Origin: Acanthosepion esculentum | Lineage: Eukaryota; Mollusca; Cephalopoda; Sepiida; Sepiidae | NCBI GenBank assembly: GCA_964036315.1 | Contig: OZ038498.1 | Location: 15,071,997 to 15,135,996 of the forward strand | DNA: 64,000 nt | Direction of reading: 5' to 3' | Shown: one piece after another, positions 1 to 10,584 of the stretch | Numbering within the stretch: the first letter of the stretch is position 1 | Layout: each line of letters opens with the position of its first letter | Position numbers and translations under genes: made by a program | The notes under the pieces: model-generated | The model's database searches: none | Told to the model about the DNA's origin: nothing | The model's input: the letters and a program-made list of their open reading frames with translations, nothing else

Positions 1-760
1 GTGGGAAACAAGGATGCTTTTTCTCTCCAGATTTATTCAACCACTACAGCAATACTTTCCTAAAGTAACTGGAAACCCTACCAAGATTTATTATTGGTGG
101 ACGTAATCTTAACAATATAAGACATGCAGCTGACACTGTGTTAATGGTTGACTCGGAAAGAAAGCTACAGGTCCTCCTAAACAGGGTAGTACAAGAAAGT
201 GAAAAAAAAAAGACTAACCATCAGGTGCAAGATAAAAAGTATGATCACCAGGAAGAGAAAAAACCCAAGATACAAGTTATGAATTTGAGATATAAACATC
301 AAGCAAGTGCAAAAGTTCAAATATCTGAGAAGAATTTTAACAGAGGATGGAAAATGTGACACTGAGATCCGAAGTAGGCATTGGACTAGCAAAAGAGGCA
401 TTCCAAAAGCAAAGCAAGGTGATAAGAAACGAAAACAATTTTGTTAGAAAGAAAGTAAAGAGTGCTGGTTTGCTATGTGGTATTCACCATGGCAGTGAAT
501 GTTGGACAACTTCCTTAAGGATAAGGACAAAAAGTAAAAGTAACAGAAATGTGGTTCTACAGAAGGATATTGAAAATCCCATGGACGGAGTAAGCAACGT
601 AGAAGTCCTAAAGAAAATGGCATCCAAAAAGAACACATACTAAAAATCGGGAAAAGATAGATGAAATTCCTTGGATGCATAACAAGAAAGAAGGGTTGAA
701 AACACAACCCTCACAGGGCATATTGAGGACTGGAGAGATAAGGAAAGACAACCAGTTGTT
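1..760 (+). mobile_element. LINE-B ORF2 remnant (reverse transcriptase to C-terminus), decayed
   Basis: Non-LTR retrotransposon ORF2 relic, broken by frameshifts and stops. Seen: an L-F-N-H-Y-S stretch near base 30, then I-R-H-A-A-D-T at about 115-135 where the catalytic Y-A-D-D box should be, so the active site is lost. D-T-E-I-R-S lies near 358-376 in another frame, and a C-terminal R-K-E-G-L-type stretch near 680. The piece starts outside the window and has no recognisable 3' tail. From family knowledge this is the palm, thumb and C-terminal part of an RTE/Jockey-type reverse transcriptase. Copies with the same order lie at 34600-34840 (plus) and 18950-19445 and 12460-12765 (minus). The clade name is uncertain; the LINE identity is not. 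Confidence 0.85.
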
Positions 761-1354
761 CAAATTCTCTAAGCCTTTCTATTCATTCCCAGAAATGCTA
801 ATGCCATCAGTGCAAAAAAAAATCTACATATAAGCCAAAAGCATTATGAACTCAATGCTTTCGGCTTATATGAAAATTTATTTTTAGTTCCTCCATAAAT
901 TTCATCCAAATGTGCAACAACTTAGGCACAAACTGGAAAACTGCAATAAAAAAAATTAAACACACAGACCTTCTTTGTCCATTTCAGTAATGAAGCTAAT
1001 ATAATTTTTTTCTCATTGAACTGAAAACATTATTGTTCCCCCATAATAACTCAAGATGGTCAAAAGTACTTAAAGAAAAATTTCATGAACCTTGAAAAGT
1101 TTCTCCATGAATTGAATCCAGATGAGGAAAAACTTACATCACAATCATGAGTCCCATAACCTATTAAGGTCGTAGGCGCACCACATGTACTGCAGCTGTG
1201 ATAACAATGGAGTTTCCTGAATAAGACAGCCCAACAAAGCCCAACCCTCTCCAAGCTAAAATTTATATTCAAACTGGAAAAATACCATAAAAACTCAAGG
1301 ACCAGATCTTGCCAGTCGATTTCAATAAAATCCATTTGCGTCTAGGATGGTTTT
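761..1354. other. Unassigned AT-rich stretch
   Basis: No repeat family recognised. A 91-codon minus-strand open frame (1060-1335) contains several cysteines but no motif I can name. It is probably chance or part of an unrecognised repeat. Confidence 0.4.
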
Positions 1355-1500
1355 CTATGGCTTAATGGTAAATCACACTTGGCTTGAATGCAGTTTTTAC
1401 CAAATTAAAAAAGGAATAATGGTTTGATTTCTTTTGAGAAGTACATTTTCTTTAGTAAGATTTTCAATCTCTAGGTCAGCAGACATTAATTTCATTGGCA
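1355..1500 (+). mobile_element. SINE-D copy, tRNA-derived, degraded
   Basis: An A-box-like tatggcttaatggtaaat is followed by a short A-rich body and the segment agtaagattttcaatctcta, which aligns with bodies after the tRNA heads at 2645 and 53665. The B box is no longer clear, so this copy is recognised by homology to its better-preserved siblings. Confidence 0.5.
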
Positions 1501-1597
1501 CTATTAATGAAACATCGGAAAACAAAATTTAATACAAAAATATTCTGGGAAGATTTCTGTCTGAATTTCTCAGATGAAGAGTTACACGATTTACATG

Positions 1598-1745
1598 CAC
1601 ACTATTGCCCTTATATTTGTTGCTGTTATCACAACGTTTCAACCACTGTACCCTCCAGCATCCATCAGGTGTATGTCAATCCAGGTAACCTACTGGGAAT
1701 TCCAAATTCTATACAGAATCCCAGGTGATAACAAGGACAAGGACA
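1598..1745 (-). mobile_element. SINE-B body fragment
   Basis: On the plus strand it reads taccctccagcatccatcag and then tcaatccaggtaac, matching 28390-28500 and 40310-40380. Those longer copies carry a tRNA-derived head on the minus strand; this one keeps only the body. Confidence 0.6.
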
Positions 1746-2095
1746 ATAGTGTAAATAAATAATTAGTGTAAACCACTCTTGAAATGGTCTATAACACATT
1801 ATTTATCATCTCTCAGGGGCGCTTCTGTCAAAGGACAGAGTCGCAACTGAGGAAAATTATACTTAGAGGTGCCTAGCCCTGGGTACCGGCTGCCCGAGGC
1901 CACACCCTTTCATTGCACTAGAGACAGGGATCGGTGCTCGCACCAATGCCAGCACAACCGATGGTTGCAGGGGCTGCGGGCAATTTTTGTTTCTAGCCTA
2001 GGTGTACGTGCTCGGATACCCACCTTAAAAATAGACCTTGTGTCTCAACTTGTTTTAGAGGGGAGTCAGTGTAAATACCTAGTGTAAATAATTAA
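1746..2095. repeat. GC-rich block between direct repeats, type unknown
   Basis: About 260 bases (1810-2070) are clearly GC-richer than everything around, with words such as ccgaggccacaccc and ggggctgcgggc. The block is bracketed by copies of agtgtaaata at about 1747-1756 and 2068-2077, each with a second agtgtaaa nearby. This suggests an inserted unit with duplicated flanks. No coding motif was recognised. Confidence 0.4.
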
Positions 2096-2204
2096 TTTCC
2101 TAGTTAAAAAAAAAAGTTTCACCATTTTAAAAAATAAAAACAGGGATGTCTACTCAAATCCCACAAAAAATAGCATTTATAGCACTGATTGATTAATGTA
2201 TTTT

Positions 2205-2497
2205 ACAGTTTACCAACCCTTTGTGAGTTATGTAACACTGAAGCATATTTTAGATTCTAAGAACTTTTTTTTTCAGCAAATGAATATTGTATTAACAGTT
2301 TCTAGGAGATAACAATGATTTTTTCCTAGTACAAGTCATACTATTTAACCCATAGCTTAAGGAGGAAATGGATTCATACCTTTCTCACAGGTATTTGTGT
2401 GTAAGTGAATTTAACAAACTCAACTTGAATTTGATCTCAGCACTGATTTTCTCATTCCAAACCGCTATTACACCACCCGCACATCCATGTTGTATTA
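2205..2497 (-). mobile_element. 5S/tRNA/core SINE family, copy lacking the 5S part
   Basis: Read on the minus strand, this has a tRNA-related head (ggtggtgtaatagcggtttg, then aaattcaagttgagtttgtt), a core passing through acctgtgagaaaggtatgaa, and a tail ending near aacaaagggttggtaaac reversed. The core and tail match 39650-39948 and 18505-18720 along their whole length, which fixes the family boundaries at about 290 bp without the 5S part. Confidence 0.75.
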
Positions 2498-2644
2498 GTA
2501 ATAAGAAATATTATCAGATTAAAAAATCCATAAACTGCTTTGTTTATGTTTCAGGTACAAAAATAAAGTTAAAAGTTATAGACTTTGAAATGTCTCAATG
2601 AGAGATACACATTTAATAAATATGATAAGTGACTTCTGCTTTGC

Positions 2645-2830
2645 TGTTATGGCATCCCATGGTTTACTGGTAAAGTGCACTTGGATTGAAACTGGTTTCT
2701 CAGATTAAAAAGGGGGGGAAAAAAGATTAAAAAGTGGAGACAAGTTCAATTCCTATTGGGAGGCACAGTTTCTTTACAGTGTCATCCACAAAGTCAGATA
2801 TTTCTATTCAAATTAAAGATACTTTTATTA
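2645..2830 (+). mobile_element. SINE-D copy, tRNA-derived
   Basis: An A-box-like ggtttactggtaaagtgcac and a B-box agttcaattcc at 2743-2753 (consensus GGTTCGANTCC) give a Pol III internal promoter layout. The spacing is stretched by a purine insert near 2705-2735. The downstream body matches 53750-53830 and 1430-1500. Confidence 0.65.
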
Positions 2831-2934
2831 AAATGAAGAGGCCATTATATGAAATATAAATCATTAAAATAAAGGTTAAATCATTTTTGGCAGAAAGGGA
2901 GACAAGCCTTCTACTACCCCTGCTTAGAATATAT

Positions 2935-3005
2935 CCATTAAGCTGAAGAGTCTAGAAATTTGTTAGCCAAGGATGGCGAGTTCAATCCCAGGTAGGGCCA
3001 CAAGA
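2935..3005 (+). mobile_element. Possible tRNA-like fragment (B box only)
   Basis: The sequence gcgagttcaatcccagg at about 2969-2985 resembles a tRNA T-arm/B box. There is no convincing A box upstream, so it is a fragment at best. Confidence 0.3.
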
Positions 3006-3009
3006 GTCA

Positions 3010-3760
3010 GCATAGTTGACAGTTAATATTCTTCTCGGTGTCATTTTTATTCATAAAAAAAACAATATACATTGATGATCAACTTTATTTATTTTTGCAT
3101 AATCTGTATTTCTGGCTTAAGAAATATTTTCCTTTTACATTTGGAATAACTTTAGCTTTACTGAAGTAAATACAAATTTATTTTATTTCCTTCGAGCTTG
3201 CTATATTAATTTCATGTTTTCATGGCAAAAACAAGCATTTTTTGTGTGAAATTCACTAAAACAAAATGTAATTTAGAAAACTTGGTCTTATTACTTACTT
3301 GGAAGTTAATTTAACATTATTTATGAAATTTCTATTCATAAGATCAAATACATTAATGGCCATCTTTATTTTTGCATAATCTGTATTTCTGTTTCTAACA
3401 AATGAAAAAAAAAAAGAAAGAAAAGTTGAATTCTTACCATGCTTCTTATACTAAAATGTAATATTTTAATTTTACTTGATTTAAAGAAATGATTTATTAA
3501 TTCTACTTTTTCTAGTTTTCTTATTACAAATGTTAACAGTCGCCCCCAAGAAAGTTCATTTTAATGTTTTATGTTTAATTTTTAATAAACTTTTCTGAAG
3601 ACTTTCCTTTGATTCTCTTTTCATACTGCAAAATTTATTTAAAAATGCTATTTGTTACATGAAGTTAATTTAATATTTTTTTCTGTGATATTGTTATTCA
3701 TAATGACAGATATATTGATGATAAAATTTAATATTTTATGGGTAGTTTGTTTTTCTTTTG
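3010..3760. repeat. Degenerate tandem repeat of about 300-350 bp
   Basis: The phrases tattcataa plus a-tacattgatgatcaa recur near 3050, 3340 and 3700. The words cataatctgtatttctg recur near 3098 and 3377. Spacing of roughly 295-355 bases suggests three decayed units. The stretch from 3760 to 4560 is AT-rich with nothing recognised. Confidence 0.35.
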
Positions 3761-4561
3761 GTATCTTGAATTTTAGCTTACTATTAGAAAACCGAATAGG
3801 AGCAAATATGATGTTTTACAATACAAAATTAATGAACACGTCATTTATTAAGGACATTGTTATGCAAAGTTCATGTCATAATTAAATTCAATCTGATATT
3901 TTTTGATCTTGTAAACGAGATGTACAAAATATTAACCCTGCTGCTAAGAAGGCATTTTTTAATAGTCGATTTTTTCCAATCTACTTTTCTACTTCTATAA
4001 TCATAAAAATATATATTTATGACAAAATAATTTGGCATAATAGTTACTTTACTTCTAAACGATGACATAAATAAAATTTCTTTCATGTTTATTTTGTTTT
4101 GTGTCTTATTTTTGTCCCAGAATTCAGTGTTTCAAAAAATTGTTTTAATGTGGATAATTAATTAAAAGATTAAAATACATATAACATTTTATCCATCCTT
4201 GTTAATGGGATGGGAGATGATGGATCCAAATCCCTACCAAAATATACATTAATTGTAATAAAACCTTAGTAAAAAAAAAAAAATATAGAAAGATAAAGAA
4301 GATTTTCAAGCCAAATTATGGTCTTAATCTCCTAATTTTTTTTCCTTTGGATTTCTTAAGCTAATTCCAGTAGCAAATTACCACAAACCAAAACTAAATA
4401 TCTTTACTCCCAATGGAACAATGAAATTTGAGATAGGCCTTTAGTTCAGGGCAAGAGTTGCACTATAACTTGCCCTTTAGTAAAATACACCATGGTAACC
4501 ATCTACCTTGGACAGTTCTTGGGCCTTGTATTGAGTGAATGCTTAGCAGAAAATAATAGTA

Positions 4562-4564
<3 letters not shown>

Positions 4565-4609
<45 letters not shown>
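4565..4609. repeat. (TA)n microsatellite
   Basis: About 22 uninterrupted TA dinucleotides. Confidence 0.95.
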
Positions 4610-4611
<2 letters not shown>

Positions 4612-4738
4612 CCAAGAGGATAGAATCCAGGTAGAGCTCAATGTCCAGGACAGAGCAAGAATATAATATAATATAAAAGGCTCAAACACTAATATTCCAT
4701 GGTTATAATTTATTACATTGGAATCGTAATCACAATCC

Positions 4739-4832
4739 AATTCATCAGATCAACAAATTCAAAAAGAAATCGGAAAATATAACTCCGGGTATATCTTCCA
4801 ATTTCTTTTTGAATTTGTAGGTCTGATGAATT
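4739..4832. repeat. Short palindrome with 37-bp arms
   Basis: The arm at 4739-4775 is the reverse complement of 4796-4832 with about three mismatches, around a 20-base loop. Single-stranded it would form a long hairpin. It could be a tiny foldback transposon or a hairpin RNA source; the sequence cannot decide. From 4833 to about 5180 nothing else is recognised. Confidence 0.8.
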
Positions 4833-5179
4833 GCAGGGTAATTTAAATGTGTCACTATTTTATATAAATAAGATCATGAACAGTGGAATATTATTTAAAT
4901 TTTGATCCAAGACATCACATACATGATTAAAATAGGAGACGAATCTGCTGACACTGGCCTACAGCTCTGATAAAGGATTTTTTTAAATGAGTATCAAGTG
5001 AAGTAAATCTTTATGCTTGTGATTATGAATAGACTAGAGACAAATTGTTATTTTAGAATTCACATAATGAACAGGCTAATCCCATATACCTTTTCAGAGA
5101 GGCTTCCTCACTGAAAGAGAAATTTTATATTTTATTCCTGCCTTTTCACTCTAAACTGATCAAGTATTATTGAAGTGTT

Positions 5180-5846
5180 GATTTATCTTGAATCAATTAC
5201 TAAGTCTTCAGCTAGAAAAGTTGGTTCACTATATCGAGCTAGACAATTTTTCTCACCTGAATCTATCGTAGATATTTATAAGTCTACCATTCATACTTGC
5301 TTTGAATATTACTGCCACATCTGGTCTCTGGTGCTATTGCTATATATTTAGAGATTCTTGATAAAACTCAAAGAATCTGCAATGTTGTTGGTCCTGACCT
5401 GGCATCTCAGCTTCAATCACTTTCTCATTGACATAACTTTGCTTCCCTGTGATTTTTCTAGAAATACTTTCCTGGTAATTGTTCTGATGAACTTTCCTCT
5501 ATAATACCTAGACTCTATGAATTTAAGTGCAGTACTAGATTGGCAGTAAGGTCTCATCATTTTACAGCTGAAATATCTAAATGCAACTGTAATTCTATGC
5601 TAACAGTTTCTTCTATCACACTTCTCACATGTGGAACTCTCTTTTGATTTCTTGCTTCCCAGGCAACATTGACCTTCAAAAAATTTAAATTCAATGTCAA
5701 TCGTTAGCTTGTGTTTTCTTGATTCTTATTCTTTTATTGTCCTCTCTCCTTAATAGTAGTTTTTCTTCATGTTCTTTAAAACTCAGTAACCTCTTGCATC
5801 CTAGCAACTTTATTGCCTTGCTTGGGGTGAAATGATAAAAAAAAAT
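5180..5846 (+). mobile_element. LINE-A ORF2 C-terminus and 3' tail
   Basis: Frameshifted relic of a CR1/Jockey-like non-LTR element. Readable pieces include a C-H-I/L-x-S-G-A segment near 5310, R-I-C-N-V-V-G-P-D-L-A-S-Q-L-Q-S near 5370-5420, and I-P-R-L-Y-E-F-K near 5505-5530. The terminal motif is followed by a 3' end reading aactcagtaacctcttgcatc, then ttgccttgcttggggtgaaa and an A-rich tail. It serves as a nearly uninterrupted reference for other LINE-A copies in the window. Confidence 0.85.
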
Positions 5847-5874
5847 AAAATAGTTCACAAGGATTTCATTTGAT

Positions 5875-5945
5875 TCTGCTTTTATGCACTGTGTCCCCTT
5901 CAGGATGTTAGTGATCATGGCCCTCGACAACTTTCTATCCTATAG
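5875..5945 (-). mobile_element. LINE-B C-terminal scrap
   Basis: The minus strand matches the end of the LINE-B copies at 6930-6980 and 18960-19000 (plus-strand word ccttcaggatgtt, then ggc-ctc-acaa). It sits between two LINE-A copies. Confidence 0.6.
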
Positions 5946-5984
5946 CTCTGAGTAATGCTTGATTCCTTACTATTCCTCCTAGTC

Positions 5985-6845
5985 TCTGTTCTGTTATCCA
6001 TTTATATAAATACTTTCCTGGCAATTGTTCTGATGAGCTTTCCTCTATGGTACCTAGACTTTATGAATCTCAGCGCAGTACAAGATTGGCGACAAAGTTT
6101 CACAGTTGAAATGGCTAAATGTAACCATAAGTTTTATGCTAACAATTTCTTCTATCGCACTTCTTGCTTGTGGAACTCTCTTCTGGTTTCTTGCTTCCCA
6201 ATCAACTTTGATCTTCAAAAATTTAAATGCAATGTCAATCTGTAGAAAAGAAAATGGTGACGGGGGGGGGCTCAAAAAGTGCAGTGCAGTGCGGTGCTCA
6301 CCGACAGGCCAGCTATTTTTTCTTTTTCTTCGGTCACCTCAAGGAAATGGATTATGTGGCTCCCTTTCTCAGCCGTTACACTGGGCAGTTGTGAAACAGA
6401 CACCAGCTCAGCCACGCCTACTTCAACTTCCTCTTTGTCTGTCTGTCAATCCGTATGTCCAGCTCTTTTGCATGCAATGACATCGCTTTACTCATTCTGC
6501 TGGCACGCCGCTTTTTATGCTATTCCAATACGACCAAAATTTGCATGTGTGCAAATATCGTCTCGTTTTGGACAAGATAGGCACACATAAATTGCGTCTT
6601 CAACAGCAGTCATATTTCTTTTTATCATCTCTTTGCAGGCATGACACGTTCACACTCGTTTTGAATTCTGAGGTAAGTCATGTCTTACGACACACAATCT
6701 TTATCTTCTGTCTTCTTAATTATCGTTCTTTTATTGTATTCTCTCCTTAATAGTATATTTTACTCATATTCTCTAACACTCAGTAACCCATCACATCTTA
6801 GTGGCTTTATTACCTTGCTTGGAGTGAAATGATTAAAACAAAAAA
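5985..6845 (+). mobile_element. LINE-A 3' end, interrupted by a solo LTR
   Basis: An ORF2 C-terminal stretch runs in one frame from about 5955 to 6243, ending S-C-L-W-N-S-L and F-D-L-Q-K-F-K-C-N-V. The element's 3' untranslated end resumes at about 6700 (ctgtcttcttaattatcgtt) and finishes with tcagtaacccatcacatctt and an A-rich tail. The 454 bases between are foreign (see the solo LTR at 6241). Confidence 0.85.
6241..6694. mobile_element. Solo LTR with 5-bp target duplication CAATC
   Basis: It starts TGTAGAAAAG and ends ACGACACA, the TG...CA termini of LTR elements. It is flanked on both sides by CAATC (6236-6240 and 6695-6699). Removing it and one CAATC restores the LINE-A sequence seen in other copies. 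No internal region follows, so it is a solo LTR from recombination. A 103-codon open frame inside (6279-6590) has no recognisable domain and I do not call it a gene. Confidence 0.88.
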
Positions 6846-6849
6846 AGTG

Positions 6850-7184
6850 TCTTGATCGGGTGTGAAGAATGAAATATTAAGTCTTATACAATTCTTAAGA
6901 AGCTTAAGGAATAGTTATTGCTTTCTTCTTTTTCTATGTGCCATGTTCCTTCAGGATGTTGGTGGCTCTCCACAATTTCCTCTACTTTGTAGCTCTTAAT
7001 AAATTTTGTCTTTTTGTTATCTCTCCTAAATCTTATCCACCATCCATATTCTAAGTAATTTATGCATCGTTTTCCTCTGTCCATCTTGCCTTCAATCTGT
7101 CTTGTGAGTATCAAATTTTTCAAGCCTTCTTTCCTCACTATATGATCTAAGAATATCAACTCTATCTTTCTGATGTTAAGTAGA
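6850..7184 (-). mobile_element. LINE-B C-terminal part, downstream half of a split copy
   Basis: A 91-codon minus-strand frame (6884-7159) reads I-F-L-D-H-I-V-R-K-E-G-L-K-N-L-I-L, the conserved LINE-B end, and finishes with an H-P-E-G-T-W-like stretch. Its upstream half lies at 12460-12765 on the same strand. The gypsy element between has split one LINE copy in two. Confidence 0.8.
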
Positions 7185-7454
7185 TGTTATCTCCCAGGCT
7201 GTTGGGATGAACAAAAACGAATGAAAATAAAAGACAAGTGTATTTTAACATATAATAAAATAACTTCTATACATTTTCTGCCTGAGAACAGCAAGGACTT
7301 GTTGGATTTAAACCATGAATTCAGCGTTCGTGTCAGTTTATCACCATGTTGAATTCAGAAGTGCCATGGTCCAACTAGCAGACAAGAGCCATAATTCAAT
7401 TGAATTTTGAGTTATTTTCCTTTATAGGGGAAAGTAAGTAAGCACCTTCTAACA
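7185..7454 (-). repeat. gypsy 3' LTR (270 bp)
   Basis: Matches 12106-12459 throughout except for a 20-base segment replaced in that copy. Termini on the plus strand are tgttatctcccagg and accttctaaca. Confidence 0.9.
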
Positions 7455-7468
7455 CCTCCCCTTTTTAG
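7455..7468 (-). promoter_or_regulatory. Polypurine tract of the gypsy element
   Basis: On the minus strand ctaaaaaggggagg lies immediately upstream of the 3' LTR, exactly where the primer for plus-strand DNA synthesis sits in LTR retrotransposons. Confidence 0.75.
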
Positions 7469-7559
7469 CCTTGTGCTCATAAGACTTTTGCCAGGGATTT
7501 AATTGCAATGCATATGGCTTACTTTTTTGCTATGGTGCACTTTTTGCTGGAGTCCTATC

Positions 7560-8625
7560 TTTGTTCCTTGGCATTATTTGGTAACTTTGTTGAGGTAGTT
7601 CAAAGGTGTGCAGTAGAATGTCCAGCGGTAAAGTGGAATTTTATTTGGTCCCTGGAAGGTTTGACGGTCGTAATTGATTTGCATGTCAAACCCATACTGT
7701 ATATCCACGTCACATGTAACATTTCCAAAGTGATGGTTAATGCATCCTTGGAATCATTTTGCTTTACCATATTGTGGTAATCTTTTGCAAGTACAGGTTG
7801 CCCTGGTACATATTTGCATTTCACTGCTCCATGATGACGGTTAAATTGTTCTTTCATCACTGTGTTTCTTTTTAGGGAATGGTTTGTAGGTGTGTGGATG
7901 ATATCTATGTATAAATGAACTTTACAATTCATCAGTGTTTCTGTTGGTGAATTTCCATTAGGTGCGTTTGGATTAGGTGTAGCTCTGTAACTTCAGAGAA
8001 ATATTTCTAATATTTCTTGTGCTTCCCTCCTCTTCGAGTGTGAGGAGTGCCGTCTTACAGGTATCTACAAAATGCTCCACTTGTCCATTTGATTGTATAT
8101 AAAAAGGTGGTATCCTCATATGTTGAAAATCATTCTGTGCGCAGAAAGATGAAAATGCAGCTGAAGTGAATACAGTGCCATTACCAGAAACTAGTATCAG
8201 TGGGACTCCAAATCGACTAAAGATTTGTTTTAACTAAAGAATTCTTTCATTTGAGGTGATGAGATTCATCTGAAAAATTTCTGGCCATTTGCTGTAGGCA
8301 TCAATGTGGATAAAATAATACTGCTGGGTCCAACAAAGTCAATGTGAAGGCGTGACCAAAGTGATTTAGGGATAGGCCAGGAACTGAGTGTGGTTTTCCT
8401 GGGAGATTTTGATGCCAGTTGGCAATTGAAAAATGTGCGTACAAATTCCTGCAACTGCTTGTCCATGTTTGGCCAATAAACATAGCCGTGTGCTACAGAT
8501 TTCATACGGCTAATACCTTGATGACAATAATGGAATTGCTTTATCACTTTTTCATGTAATGGAAATAGGATAGTCACGCATTCTGCAAAAAACAAAAAAC
8601 AGCCGTCAACTTCTGACAATGAAGA
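7560..8625 (-). pseudogene. gypsy integrase (zinc-binding, core, C-terminal domain), broken
   Basis: Minus-strand frame 8266-8619 shows the H-H-C-C domain: F-H-Y-C-H-Q-G, then Y-V-Y-W-P-N-M-D, then F-F-N-C-Q where the first cysteine of the C-x-x-C pair is replaced. The core follows with L-H-I-D-F-V-G-P. Further down (8150-8040), in another frame, N-G-Q-V-E-H-F-V-D-T is the glutamate-bearing core segment. Frame 7600-7932 carries G-A-V-K-C-K-Y-V-P-G-Q-P-V-L, the C-terminal region. At least two frameshifts separate these parts, so no active integrase can be made. Confidence 0.88.
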
Positions 8626-8763
8626 TCAACACTGAAAGAATGGCTAAATTCTGTTGTCAGTGAATACTTCTGGCTATTTTCTACAATGAAAGTATATCAC
8701 TCTTTTTAACACTAGATCAAGAGCTGTGGCTTCATGGATCATTTTAGAAATGATTCATAATGC

Positions 8764-9460
8764 TCATACGGTGGATGCAAGCACTGAGGTGACTTCTGGC
8801 CCTAGAGATAACGCTGCGATTACCGAGTCTTCTGGTAATTTATTTTGTGTAGTCGTGAGCCTAGATAATGCATCGGTATGACCAATTGTATTTATTGAAT
8901 TATATTTTATAGAAAAATTAAAATCTAACAGCATAGTAGCCCATCTTTGCAGGCAGTTTGCTGTATACACTGGGATGCCTTTTTTAGATCCAAAAATACT
9001 AACGAGAGGCTTGTGATCTGGGATCAAAGCGAAATGATGTCCATATAGCATTTTGTGGAACTTTTTAAAAACAAAGACTAATGCTTCTTTTCCAATTTGG
9101 CTATAATTACACTCTGCTGGTGTCAGTGATCTGGATGCGTGAGCTATTGTCTTTTGGCTGCCATCAGGAAAAATGTGAGAAATGACAATTCCAGTACCAT
9201 AATTGGAAGCATCAGAGATCATCACAATATCCATGGACGGGTTGTAGTGTGTAGTGATTGGAAGAAAGTAAGGATTTTACCTTTATAAAGGTGACCTTAT
9301 ACATGTCAGACCACTCCCATGCAATATCTTTTTTCAAAAGATTGTTGAGGGGTACATGAACATAATGAAGTTTGGGCAAAAAAGCACTGTAGTGGTTAAC
9401 CAAGCCGAGGAAAGAATGCAATTTTGTTACATTTATCGGTGCTAGCATGTTTTTTATTGT
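8764..9460 (-). pseudogene. gypsy RNase H and RT connection domain, broken
   Basis: Frame 8764-9234 (156 codons, the longest surviving piece) shows S-D-A-S-N-Y-G-T-G-I-V at its start, then A-S-R-S-L-T-P-A-E, then a D-H-K-P-L segment and D-A-L-S-R-L, the standard RNase H series of Ty3/gypsy. The preceding frame (9212-9448) gives L-H-S-F-L-G-L-V-N-H-Y, the connection between RT and RNase H. A frameshift separates them near 9220. Confidence 0.92.
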
Positions 9461-9960
9461 TGAGATATTTTCCAGGTCTGGTTGTTTACCATTTTTATCA
9501 AAAATAAACTCAAGATATTTGATTTCTTCTCAGAAAAATTCACTTTTCAGCTTGATACACGGAATCCGTATTGTTGAATTCAACTGAAAACAGAAAATAA
9601 ACATTGCACAAGTTTCTGCAACAATGATGTCATCAATAAATATTGCAACTTCTGACAATCTGGTCAGCATGACGTCCATTGTCTGTTGGAAAATGGCCGG
9701 TGCTGGTTTGAGACCGAAGCTAAGACGGTTAAATCTGAATAATCCCTTATGATAGTAAGGAGCTCTTTGGATTCCTCGTCAACTTCCAGCTGAAGAAAAG
9801 CAACAGAAAGATCAACCTTTACAAAGCAAATTCTGCCACTGAGATTTGTGAAAAGATCCTCCGGCACTGGAAATGGATACTGATGTGCATCCAAAGAATC
9901 ATTCAAACTGGTTGAGTAATCAGACTTTTTCATTTGCCTTTTTAACAACTACAATAAGAG
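9461..9960 (-). pseudogene. gypsy reverse transcriptase, broken
   Basis: The catalytic box reads F-I-D-D on the minus strand at 9629-9640 with I-I-V-A after it. Upstream in other frames are F-P-V-P-E-D-L-F and F-V-K-V-D-L-S-V-A-F-L-Q-L (9664-9948), the first catalytic aspartate region. The residues survive but the frame does not. Confidence 0.9.
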
Positions 9961-10584
9961 CTGCCAATGCAGAGTAATTACCAGAGACTCTAGTACACCT
10001 TCTGACTGAAGACATTGCAGTTCTTTTTCAACCATATTCAGAACAACATAGGGTACTGGCCTTTTTTTATCTAAGAATAAGTTTAGAATCTGGTTTTAAT
10101 TTCAGAGTAGCTTTAATGTTTGTACAGCACCCAAGTCCATCCTGAAAAACATCACTAAACTTATTTTTAAGTTTGTATGTGAAACGATTTTCAATATCAG
10201 AAACCGACATGAGGCTAAATATAGTGAACACAGATTTGAGAGGAATTTCAAAAAAGGTTAAGTTGTTCTATCCAGTCAAGATCAATTAAATTTAATTTTG
10301 AATTATCTGTGACATAACAAATATCAGAAAATATTCTATTTCAAAAGGAAACATCACAAGTTAACTAACCAGTTAAATGAACTGGACTTCCAGACACACT
10401 CATTGTTATATGATTTGTTTCAGACACACATACCTTTTCAATTTGTTCCCAAGTCAAATGCAATATTAACGTTATGTCCAATGCTCTATCAAACTGGAAA
10501 TAAACTGGTCTGCTGTTTCCAGAAACAACAATATATTTTCTATGGGATTAATAATCAACTTTGAATATCGCAGACACTGTGTTT
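9961..10584 (-). pseudogene. Region upstream of RT (N-terminal RT and protease expected), too decayed to delimit
   Basis: Position between the zinc knuckles and RT implies protease and the RT N-terminus. I can read only scattered coding-like stretches and no convincing D-T/S-G active site. Confidence 0.5.

Noticed and set aside
1060..1335. 91-codon cysteine-containing minus-strand frame
   Set aside because: No zinc-finger spacing or other family motif is seen; isolated among repeats.
6279..6590. 103-codon open frame
   Set aside because: It lies wholly inside a solo LTR defined by target duplications.
8764..9234. Host RNase H gene
   Set aside because: It sits in pol order between RT and integrase of an LTR element and shares its decay.
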